Positions 1 through 6,055 of a stretch of 9,048 nt of DNA are shown one piece after another. The stretch's first letter is position 1, and every line of letters begins with the position of its first letter. Origin of the DNA: Huintestinicola sp050874005. Lineage in GTDB: Bacteria; Bacillota; Clostridia; Oscillospirales; Ruminococcaceae. A program made the translations under genes and the position numbers. The notes under the pieces are model-generated. The model saw only the letters and a list, made by a program, of their open reading frames with translations, was not told the origin of the DNA and did not search any database. Where the stretch lies: NCBI RefSeq assembly GCF_050874005.1, contig NZ_JBNMJV010000065.1, forward strand, positions 1 through 9,048, written 5' to 3'.

Positions 1-85
1 TCAGTTTCTCCAGCGGATCGCCTAATTCTGTTAATTTCTTGTATCGGTTCTCCTCATCAAAGAACCCTATCTGTCTTATTTTCAT
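1..85 (-). CDS. IS5-family transposase, N-terminal fragment (cut by window edge)
   Basis: The minus strand from the ATG at 85-83 encodes 28 residues before the window ends: MKIRQIGFFDEENRYKKLTE followed by LGDPLEKL. The pattern 'FFD..(E)RY.KL..LGDPLEKL' is the usual start of IS5-type DDE transposases (the DUF772 N-terminal domain). The catalytic domain is outside the window, so it is not possible to say whether the gene is intact. A GAG lies only a few bases before the ATG, so the ribosome site is poor, as is common in insertion sequences. A possible promoter lies just upstream (minus-strand TGTACA, 17 bases, TAAAAT, at about 90-118). No terminal inverted repeat can be assigned because the other end is not in view. 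The identification rests on a short segment and pattern recall. Confidence 0.68.
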   Translation of the reverse strand, partial: MKIRQIGFFDEENRYKKLTELGDPLEKL

Positions 86-442
86 ATCTCTATTTTACCA
101 CTTTTTTTCTTTTTTGTACAGGGGTTTTTAGATGTTACCACAAAATATTTCACTTTGTCTTTACTATGATGGATTAAAAAAAACAAGCCCTGATACAGTC
201 ATTTCTACGGCTCCCCTCCTGTTAGCTATGATCGCATTATACAAAAAGCGCTCGTAAATAAAGAAAGGACCGATCATTTCAGGCTGTCTGCAAAAATGAT
301 ATTTCGGTCATCTCTTTATTTCAGAGCGCCCTTGCTTCCAATATTATATTTACATTATAGCGCCGGAAAATACTGCTTTAAACAATTATTTTTCCTTATT
401 TTGTAAATAAATATCGGAACGCAGCCAAAAGCAATTATTTTT
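86..442. other. intergenic stretch, no gene
   Basis: This 357-base AT-rich stretch lies between the transposase fragment and the 3' end of the alcohol dehydrogenase. I find no credible coding frame on either strand. It contains runs of A and T at about 100-117 (upstream of the transposase), the long hairpin at 248-329, and part of the small terminator at 429-453. The right end of the insertion sequence must lie in its left part, probably between 100 and 245, but I could not place its terminal repeat. Confidence 0.6.
248..329 (-). terminator. long-stem hairpin, probable operon terminator or palindromic repeat
   Basis: The arms at 248-279 and 291-329 pair over about 28 positions. The outer block is GCGCTC/GAGCGC, followed by an 8-base AAATAAAG/CTTTATTT block, then GACCG/CGGTC, then ATCATTT/AAATGAT. 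They are interrupted by a few mismatches and a 4-base bulge. Read on the minus strand, the stem is followed at once by TTTTTGT, as in a Rho-independent terminator for the operon that ends at 443. The plus-strand side has no T-run. The stem is much longer than an ordinary terminator, so it could instead be a dispersed palindromic repeat or a foldback element. Confidence 0.55.
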
Positions 443-453
443 TTAAATTGCTT
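429..453 (-). terminator. small stem-loop overlapping the dehydrogenase stop codon
   Basis: AAGCAATT at 429-436 pairs with AATTGCTT at 446-453 around a 9-base A/T loop. On the minus strand it is followed by two further T residues, giving a run of four. It overlaps the TAA at 445-443. The stem is AT-rich and weak, so it may act together with the larger hairpin 100 bases further on. Confidence 0.4.
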
Positions 454-1572
454 CTCTATAAATTTCGGCAACCTCGTCTCTGCTGAATGTCACAGGTGCG
501 TTTTTCAGATTGCCTATGGATATTTTCATACAGTTTTCGGTCATCCATTCCACATCGTCGGCAGTAATTCCCAGATCGCCAAGCTTTACCTCAAGGTCGA
601 TAGACTTCAGGAATTTCCGTATTCCCTCCGCACAGTCCCTTTCGTCTCTGCCGCCAAGTATTTTTGATATCTCGGCAAATTTACCCGGCATAGCAGGAGC
701 AAGTCTTTCGACTATTGCGGAGTAAGAGCGGCAAGACCTCTGCCGTGAACGATATTTTTAAGTCCCGATGCAGGGTGTTCCATTCCGTGAGCGGCGGATA
801 CCCCTGCGGCACCGATGACCATTCCTCCCAGCGCTGCCGCCAGACTGACTGCTTCCCAGGCGTCATTATCGCTGTAGTCCCGCATCAGCTTCGGAAGATT
901 TTCCGTTATGAGCTTTATGGCAAGCAATGCCTGTGCGTCGGTCAGGGGATTTGCTTTTTTAGAGGTGTATGCTTCAAGTGCGTGGGTGAATGCGTCAAAT
1001 CCCACAGAGGAAAGCACGTGTTTCGGCATTGTCATCATCACATCGGGGTCGACAATAGAGACCGACGGCATTATCTGCATTGTATAAAGTGCCTTTTTAT
1101 CCTTGGTTTCGGGATTTGTCAGCACAGCTATCTGGTTTCCCTCGCTTCCCGTGCCGCAGGTCGTGGGGATAAGTATGATAGGCAGAGAGCCTTTGCCCTG
1201 CTTTCTGCCAAAAATATAATCGGATATATCTCCGTCATTCACGCAGCAGAATGAGATCGCCTTTGCAGCGTCCATAATTGAGCCTCCGCCTACGCCAAGT
1301 ATCATATCGCAGCCTGCTGCCTTTGCAAGCGCAACTCCCTCATAAACGGTAGTTGTAAGAGGATTTTGCGTTACCTTGTCAAATACGGCAGTCTCTGTGC
1401 CGGAAGCTTTCAGAAAATTTACAACCCTGTCCAGCAGTCCCGATCTTTTAGTGCTGCCCGTTCCTGTGACAACAAGTGCCTTCTTTCCGCAAGACGCAGC
1501 TATTTCGCCTGCTTTATCGGCTTTTCCTCTGCCGAAAAAAAGATTTACGGGAAGGTTATATTGAAAATCCAT
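443..1572 (-). pseudogene. iron-containing alcohol dehydrogenase, broken by one frameshift
   Basis: This is the last gene of the operon. Group III (iron-dependent) alcohol dehydrogenases reduce aldehydes or semialdehydes with NAD(P)H in the cytoplasm. The first frame gives 286 residues from the ATG at 1572, ending at a TAG at 714-712. The remaining ~90 residues continue in another frame to 443. Adding one base near 715-722 would restore a single protein of about 376 residues, the usual length. NAD-binding GVGGGSIMD is at 93-101 and PTTCGTGSE at 136-144. The four metal ligands are present: Asp193 and His197 (DAFTH), His262 and His276 (HGMEHP and HGRG). The break falls just after HGRGLAALTP, so the C-terminal helical part is lost unless this is a sequencing error. 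The ATG overlaps the TGA of the previous gene (TGATG) and AAAGGA lies 11 bases upstream. Longer upstream starts are unlikely. Confidence 0.85.
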
Positions 1573-2207
1573 CAGTCGATCAGTCCTTTTATTTTCAGAT
1601 AATCCTTTATCAGCGCAACACAATTGTCAATGCCGACTTTTTCGCTGTTAAGGGTCATATCGTAATTTATGGGGTTCGTCCAGTAATTGCCGTGGGTATA
1701 GTATTCATAATAATCGGCACGGAATTTATCCGTCTGCCTAATAGTCGCCTGAGCAACGTCCTCGGTAATTCCCATATTTTCCATTGTTCGCTTGATACAG
1801 AAATCACGGGGAGCCTCGATATATACGCTTACAACATTATCCCTGCCCTGAAGGATATAATCGGCGCATTTTCCGACTATTACGCAGGATTCGGTCTCCG
1901 CAAGATCAAGTATTATCTGTTTCTGATATTCAAACAGCGTATCGTCGGAAACGAGTTTTTCATTGCGAGCGATGTACTTCCTTGCCCGTGGAAGCCCTTT
2001 CATCAAGCTTGCAAAACCTCCTCCCGATGATCTGAGCTTTTCGTCAACTTCCTTAAAAACATTCTCGTCAAGTCCGCTGAGCTGGGAAGCAAGGGTCAGT
2101 ATCCTGTTCTCATAGCAATGTATCCCCAGCTCTGCGGCAAGCTTTGAAGCGATGACCTTTCCGCCCGTACCAAAGCCTCTGGCAAATGTCACAACATAAT
2201 TACGCAT
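1572..2207 (-). CDS. cytidylate kinase-like family protein (Cytidylate_kin2)
   Basis: This 211-residue cytoplasmic P-loop protein belongs to the cytidylate kinase-like family, a group of uncharacterised relatives of CMP kinase found widely in anaerobic Firmicutes. The nucleotide-binding loop is GFGTGGK at residues 11-17, followed by Val rather than the usual Ser/Thr. CVIVGKCADYIL at 108-119 matches the family's 'VGR.ADYIL' strand. The LID-like region RADYYEYYTHGNYW is at 163-176. The family's true substrate is unknown, and I would not call this the essential CMP kinase Cmk. The start is well supported: AAAGGAG sits 6 bases before the ATG, and the ATG overlaps the TAA of the ABC ATPase gene (TAATG). 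Its own TGA overlaps the dehydrogenase ATG. The tight coupling on both sides suggests a role tied to this transport and catabolic operon, perhaps regulatory phosphorylation, but that is inference. Confidence 0.85.
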   Translation of the reverse strand: MRNYVVTFARGFGTGGKVIASKLAAELGIHCYENRILTLASQLSGLDENVFKEVDEKLRSSGGGFASLMKGLPRARKYIARNEKLVSDDTLFEYQKQIILDLAETESCVIVGKCADYILQGRDNVVSVYIEAPRDFCIKRTMENMGITEDVAQATIRQTDKFRADYYEYYTHGNYWTNPINYDMTLNSEKVGIDNCVALIKDYLKIKGLID

Positions 2208-2977
2208 TATGATCTCCTTTCTCCGTCCGAAATATATCTGCTTAAAAATTCCTTTGTTCTTGCGTTGTCGGGAGCGGTAAAGAATTTCTCGGGAGGAGCG
2301 TCCTCCACGATATATCCCTTATCCATAAAAAGCACTCTTGATGAAACGTCACGTGCAAAACCCATTTCGTGGGTCACGATAAGCATTGTCAGACCTGTTT
2401 TGGCAAGGGATTTCATAACGTTCAGAACTTCTCCCACCATTTCGGGGTCAAGGGCGCTTGTGGGTTCATCGAAAAGCAGCACCTCGGGATTCATACAAAG
2501 TCCTCTGGCGATCGCAACACGCTGTTTCTGTCCGCCCGAAAGCTGAGAGGGGTATGCGTTGATGAAAGGCGCCATACCTACCGATCTAAGGTGCGTGATG
2601 GCACGTTCGTGAGCTTCCTCCTTTGAAAGATGAAGTACCTTTCTGGTTCCCTCCATACAGTTTTTCAGTACCGTCATATTGTTGGAAAGATTGAAGGACT
2701 GGAACACCATACCGACCCTGGAGCGATATTCGTTTATTTCCCTCTGAGTTTTTCCAAGCTCTTTGCCGTTAAAATAAATTCTGCCGTAGGTCTGCTTTTC
2801 CAGCTGGTTGATGCAGCGCAGAAGCGTGGATTTTCCTGAACCGGAAGAACCCAGGATACAGATAACATCGCCCTTGTTTACCGAAAAATCTATCTTTCGC
2901 AGCACCTGATGCTCACCGAAGTTCTTGCTCAGTTCCTCGACACGAATAATTTCTTTTCCTTCCGTATTTTCTTTCAC
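2207..2977 (-). CDS. polar amino-acid ABC transporter, ATP-binding protein (GlnQ type)
   Basis: This 256-residue protein is the cytoplasmic ATPase of a polar amino-acid importer. It has Walker A GSSGSGKST at 43-51, the Q-loop Gln93 in VFQSFNL, the signature LSGGQ at 146-150, Walker B VLLFDE at 166-171, the D-loop SALD at 174-177, and the switch His203. Length and motif order are typical of GlnQ/HisP proteins. I chose a GTG start at 2977-2975: AAGGAGG lies 8 bases upstream, and translation then begins MKENTEGKEIIRVEEL, the usual short lead into the domain. The longer ATG-started frame to 3097 overlaps the permease gene and encodes unrelated sequence. The GTG is 13 bases after the permease stop, and the TAA overlaps the next gene's ATG. 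Confidence 0.94.
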   Translation of the reverse strand: MKENTEGKEIIRVEELSKNFGEHQVLRKIDFSVNKGDVICILGSSGSGKSTLLRCINQLEKQTYGRIYFNGKELGKTQREINEYRSRVGMVFQSFNLSNNMTVLKNCMEGTRKVLHLSKEEAHERAITHLRSVGMAPFINAYPSQLSGGQKQRVAIARGLCMNPEVLLFDEPTSALDPEMVGEVLNVMKSLAKTGLTMLIVTHEMGFARDVSSRVLFMDKGYIVEDAPPEKFFTAPDNARTKEFLSRYISDGERRS

Positions 2978-2990
2978 AGCTTCCGCCTCC

Positions 2991-3746
2991 TTACTCGTTA
3001 TTGTCCATATATTCCACAGCAAGAGCATAATCCTTCTTGCCTGCCATCTTCTTTTCGATAAGCAGGAAGATCCTGTTGAATACAAAGCAAAGCACAAAAT
3101 AGATCACGGCGATGACCAGATAGGATTCAAGGTATTTGTAATATGTTCCGCCTGCGGTCTTTGCCTGGAGGAACAGCTCCTTTACGCCGATAACATTAAG
3201 GACAGATGTCATTTTCAGGTTTGAAAGGAATGTGTTAGCCATTTCGGGAACGATGTTTTTATAAGCCTGGGGCAGTATGATATTCATCATTGCCGAAATA
3301 GGCGACATTCCCAGTGCCAGAGCACCCTCACGCTGACCGATATCAATGGACTTGATACCTGCACGTACTGTTTCAGCCATATATGCGCCTGTGTTCAGCA
3401 CGGTAACAAGAATACCTGCGGAAATGGGGTCGATCTGAAAACCGCCCTGACGGAGGCCGAAATAGATTATCATTGCCTGAACTATCATAGGAGTTCCACG
3501 GAAAACCTCAATATAGACCTTGCATATACCCTTGAAAAATCCCAGAATTATTTTCTTCGGGAGAGGGTCGTCCTTGCTGAGCTTTGAATCCTCCACAATG
3601 CCCACAATAAAGCCCAGAATAAATCCGATAATGGTACCTGCCACGGATACGGCAAGGGTAATGATCGTTCCTGTTATGAAAAGCTCCGAATACTGGGTAG
3701 CGATAAACCATATCCATTCCAGTACGCCGTTTGGTGTATCTGTCAT
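2991..3746 (-). CDS. polar amino-acid ABC transporter, permease (HisM/GlnP type)
   Basis: This 251-residue inner-membrane subunit presumably works as a homodimer, since only one permease gene is present. A strong first membrane segment spans about 22-51, with others near 85-100, 108-122, 150-165 and 207-230. EVFRGTPMIVQ at 80-90 is the conserved block of this family. The segment ETVRAGI through QREGALALGMSP (125-149) is the EAA loop that docks onto the ATPase. The tail after 231 is charged and cytoplasmic. The ATG at 3746 is preceded by GGAGG with a good spacing, and nothing upstream is coding. It lies 73 bases downstream of the binding-protein gene, separated by a strong stem-loop, and 13 bases upstream of the ATPase start. 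Substrate specificity cannot be read from the permease. Confidence 0.93.
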   Translation of the reverse strand: MTDTPNGVLEWIWFIATQYSELFITGTIITLAVSVAGTIIGFILGFIVGIVEDSKLSKDDPLPKKIILGFFKGICKVYIEVFRGTPMIVQAMIIYFGLRQGGFQIDPISAGILVTVLNTGAYMAETVRAGIKSIDIGQREGALALGMSPISAMMNIILPQAYKNIVPEMANTFLSNLKMTSVLNVIGVKELFLQAKTAGGTYYKYLESYLVIAVIYFVLCFVFNRIFLLIEKKMAGKKDYALAVEYMDNNE

Positions 3747-3768
3747 AGCCTATCCTCCTTTTTAATAG

Positions 3769-3802
3769 TGCGCCGCTTCCCGATTTATCTGAAAGCGGCG
3801 CA
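3769..3802 (-). promoter_or_regulatory. intercistronic stem-loop between binding-protein and permease genes
   Basis: TGCGCCGCTT pairs perfectly with AAGCGGCGCA (extendable by two pairs including a G-U) around a loop of about 10 bases. No T-run follows on either strand, so it is not a normal terminator. It probably blocks 3'-to-5' mRNA decay and keeps binding-protein mRNA in excess over the permease and ATPase mRNA, as in other periplasmic-permease operons. Confidence 0.65.
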
Positions 3803-3819
3803 GATGATCTTATATTATT

Positions 3820-4734
3820 TTAATTTGCAGCCGGCTGAACGGAAATTGCTTCTTCCATCATTGAGTTCATCTTATCTCTGTCAAGTCCCACAGCGTCCAT
3901 TGCAGCCTGGAGCTTGTCTCTCAGCTCTGTATCGTCCTTGCGTGTAGCAATGCAGACATTGGTCATTTCCTCGTCACCCACAAAGGTATCTCCATCTGCA
4001 AGAGTGATGAGCTTCAGATCGGTATTTGTAAGCAAAGCCGACTGTGCAGTAGGAATATCTATGACTGCAACATTTGCAGTCTCATTGGAAAGAGCCATAA
4101 AAACTTCTGCTGTGGTCTCATAGTTTGCACCGAGAGTTACATCGGGTATCTGATCGAGCAGAGGCACCCAGCCTGTTCCAAGCTGTGTGGTGGCAATTAC
4201 GTTTTTGCCTGCCAGATCGGACAAGCCCGTAATATTTTCAATATCCGAGCCCTTCTTCACAACAACGCAGTTGCTTCTGTAATAATAAGGCTCGGTAAAG
4301 GAATAGGAAAGCATACGCTCCGAGGTTCTTCCCATACCTGCGATGATGCAGTCATACTCGCCCGAATCCATTGAAATGCCGATGGAATCCCATTCGACCT
4401 TGTGGACCTCGAGATCCATCCCAAGCTCTTCAGCAAGCATCTTTGCCACCATAACGTCATAGCCGTATGCATATCCGCCTCCGCCGTAGATAGGAACTGC
4501 GGTATCACCGTTGGAAACCTCTTCGCTTACCTGAGTCCAGTTGAAAGGAGCATATGCACATTCCATACCGACTCTCAAAACGCCCTTTTCAGAGCCTGTA
4601 GCTGCTGCCGAAGAGGCTGCCGCTGTTGTTTCGGATGTGCCTGAGGAAGAACCTGAACAAGCTGTAAATGATGAGACTGCCATAACACCTGCTGCCAACA
4701 CACTTATTGTTCTGAGGATAGATTTAACTTTCAT
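3820..4734 (-). CDS. amino-acid ABC transporter substrate-binding lipoprotein (SBP_bac_3)
   Basis: This 304-residue extracellular lipoprotein delivers an amino acid to the permease. Residues 1-26 are a lipoprotein signal: Lys2/Lys4/Arg8, a hydrophobic core, then SSFTAC with the lipidated cysteine at 26. A Ser/Ala/Thr-rich linker runs to about 50. The binding domain starts at LRVGMECAYAPFNW (53-66). Family positions that normally hold the ligand are Arg140 (in RTSER, alpha-carboxylate) and Asp226 (in VIDIPTA, alpha-amino), so the ligand is probably an alpha-amino acid. Compared with classical members there is an extra loop of about 15 residues at 68-90, ending in a Gly-rich turn, which is seen in a clostridial subgroup. 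The ATG at 4734 has GGAG 8 bases upstream; an ATG six codons earlier overlaps that ribosome site region and was rejected. Substrate not determined. Confidence 0.92.
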   Translation of the reverse strand: MKVKSILRTISVLAAGVMAVSSFTACSGSSSGTSETTAAASSAAATGSEKGVLRVGMECAYAPFNWTQVSEEVSNGDTAVPIYGGGGYAYGYDVMVAKMLAEELGMDLEVHKVEWDSIGISMDSGEYDCIIAGMGRTSERMLSYSFTEPYYYRSNCVVVKKGSDIENITGLSDLAGKNVIATTQLGTGWVPLLDQIPDVTLGANYETTAEVFMALSNETANVAVIDIPTAQSALLTNTDLKLITLADGDTFVGDEEMTNVCIATRKDDTELRDKLQAAMDAVGLDRDKMNSMMEEAISVQPAAN

Positions 4735-4781
4735 TGTTATTTCTCCTTTCATACATCCCGTATTTCCGGGTAAGAGTTTTT

Positions 4782-4805
4782 AATTTACGCCGTCAGGCGG
4801 AAATT
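4782..4805 (-). promoter_or_regulatory. small stem-loop between aminotransferase and binding-protein genes
   Basis: AATTT and CGCC pair with GGCG and AAATT around a TGAC loop, with one mismatch. It lies in the 77-base gap after the aminotransferase stop. There is no T-run after it, so it is more likely a processing or stability element than a terminator. No convincing promoter was seen in this gap, so the binding-protein gene probably depends on transcription from upstream. Confidence 0.35.
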
Positions 4806-4811
4806 TCTGAT

Positions 4812-6029
4812 TTATTCTCCTGCGACTTCCAGAACAGCTTCTTTAATGATCTCATAAGCCTTGTCGCAATCGCTTTCGGTAATGATAAGAGGCGGAACCA
4901 TTCTGATAACTCTTGAGCCTATGGCAGTAATGAGCAGTTTTCTGTCAAAGCAGGCGTGCTTTACTGCCACGCTGTCAAGATCTTCAAATTCCACGCCGAC
5001 CAGAAGTCCCTGTCCTCTTACTTCCTTTACGTGAGGAAGCATAGACAGCTTCTTCATAAAGTACTCGCCCATTTTCTTAGCATTGCCTGCAAGATCCTTT
5101 TCAAGCATCTCGCTGACTGCCGCATAGGACGCTGCACAGCATACAGGGTGACCGCCGAAGGTAGTTCCGTGAGAACCCATTGTAAATGCCTTTGATACTT
5201 CCTCGGTGGCACATATCGCACCAATGGGCATTCCGCCGCCCATTGCCTTTGCCATTGAAACGATATCGGGCTTTATTCCGTAGTTCATATATGACATAAC
5301 TGCGCCCGTTCTGCACCAGCCCGTCTGGACTTCGTCCAGAAGAAGAAGCATATTGTTTTCATCACAGAATTTTCTGAGTCCTGTCATAAACTCGGGAGTT
5401 GCGGGATTAACTCCGCCCTCGCCCTGTACAGGCTCGATCATTATGGCAATTGTATTTTCCGTGCAGGCGTCCTTGAATGCCTGAAGGTCGTTATAGGGAG
5501 CATATGTAAAACCCGGGACCATATCACCGAAGCCTATCTGGCAGGCGTTGTCGGGCTGACCTGTAGCGCTCATTGCACCGAAAGTACGTCCGTGAAAGGA
5601 TTTGGCTGCGGTCACGATATTGTAGCGCTTGGGTCCGTATTTTTCAACGCCGTATTTACGTGCCATTTTTATCATAGCCTCGTTTGCTTCCGTACCGGTG
5701 TTCTGGTAAAAGATCTTGTCCATTCCAAGGGTCGTGCAGACCTTTTCGGCAAGGAGCGCCTGAGGAACGGTATAAGGATAGTTGAAGGTCTGCATAATAG
5801 TTCCTGCCTGCTCACGTACTGCATCAACAACTCGTTCATTGCAGTTTCCTACGGAGTTAACAGCAATTCCTGCATAAAAATCAAGATACGGCGTTCCTGT
5901 TTCGTCATACATATAAACGCCCTTTGCGCTGTCAGCCACGAAATCGAAGCGCTCATAAGTCTCGATCATATACTTCTTCGCCTTGGCTTTAATTTCGTCT
6001 GCGGTAAAACCTGTCTCTGCAAGTTTCAT
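4812..6029 (-). CDS. class-III PLP aminotransferase, ArgD-like (acetylornithine/omega-amino-acid type)
   Basis: This 405-residue cytoplasmic fold-type I PLP enzyme resembles acetylornithine aminotransferase. It transfers an amino group, usually from an omega-amino compound to 2-oxoglutarate, leaving an aldehyde. YLDFYAGIAV at 48-57 and GTEAN at 112-116 bind the PLP phosphate region. SFHGRT at 144-149 stacks on the cofactor. LDEVQTG at 231-237 carries Asp232, which binds the pyridine nitrogen. MAKAMGGG at 259-266 carries the Schiff-base Lys261. I chose the ATG at 6029 (MKLAETGF), which has AAGGAG 9 bases upstream; an ATG three codons earlier abuts that site. No arginine biosynthesis gene is nearby. 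The neighbours are an amino-acid importer and an aldehyde-reducing enzyme, so a catabolic role is as likely as arginine synthesis. The ribosome site overlaps the recombinase stop codon. Confidence 0.88.
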   Translation of the reverse strand: MKLAETGFTADEIKAKAKKYMIETYERFDFVADSAKGVYMYDETGTPYLDFYAGIAVNSVGNCNERVVDAVREQAGTIMQTFNYPYTVPQALLAEKVCTTLGMDKIFYQNTGTEANEAMIKMARKYGVEKYGPKRYNIVTAAKSFHGRTFGAMSATGQPDNACQIGFGDMVPGFTYAPYNDLQAFKDACTENTIAIMIEPVQGEGGVNPATPEFMTGLRKFCDENNMLLLLDEVQTGWCRTGAVMSYMNYGIKPDIVSMAKAMGGGMPIGAICATEEVSKAFTMGSHGTTFGGHPVCCAASYAAVSEMLEKDLAGNAKKMGEYFMKKLSMLPHVKEVRGQGLLVGVEFEDLDSVAVKHACFDRKLLITAIGSRVIRMVPPLIITESDCDKAYEIIKEAVLEVAGE

Positions 6030-6038
6030 TACAACCAT

Positions 6039-6055
6039 CTCCTTAAAGATACACA
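6039..6055. other. probable mobile-element boundary or deletion junction
   Basis: The recombinase frame ends at 6045-6043 right after VNSVYL, where related recombinases continue with a YDD(K/R)-type beta-strand tail. The next bases are the intact ribosome site and start of the aminotransferase. The abrupt change from recombinase to operon sequence suggests that an attachment site or a recombination breakpoint lies here. The second copy of such a site is not in the window, so the exact core cannot be given. Confidence 0.45.

Noticed and set aside
280..296. GGCTGTCTGCAAAAA, resembling terminal repeats of some insertion sequences
   Set aside because: It reads in the wrong direction for the transposase at 1-85 and lies in the loop of the 248-329 hairpin; no partner copy was found.
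712..1623. Start of the dehydrogenase at 1623 rather than 1572
   Set aside because: The extra 17 residues come from the cytidylate kinase-like gene in another frame; the coupled ATG at 1572 begins the family-typical MDFQYN.P.
2978..3097. ATG-started N-terminal extension of the ABC ATPase
   Set aside because: It overlaps the permease gene in another frame and does not resemble ATPase sequence; the GTG at 2977 has AAGGAGG at proper spacing.
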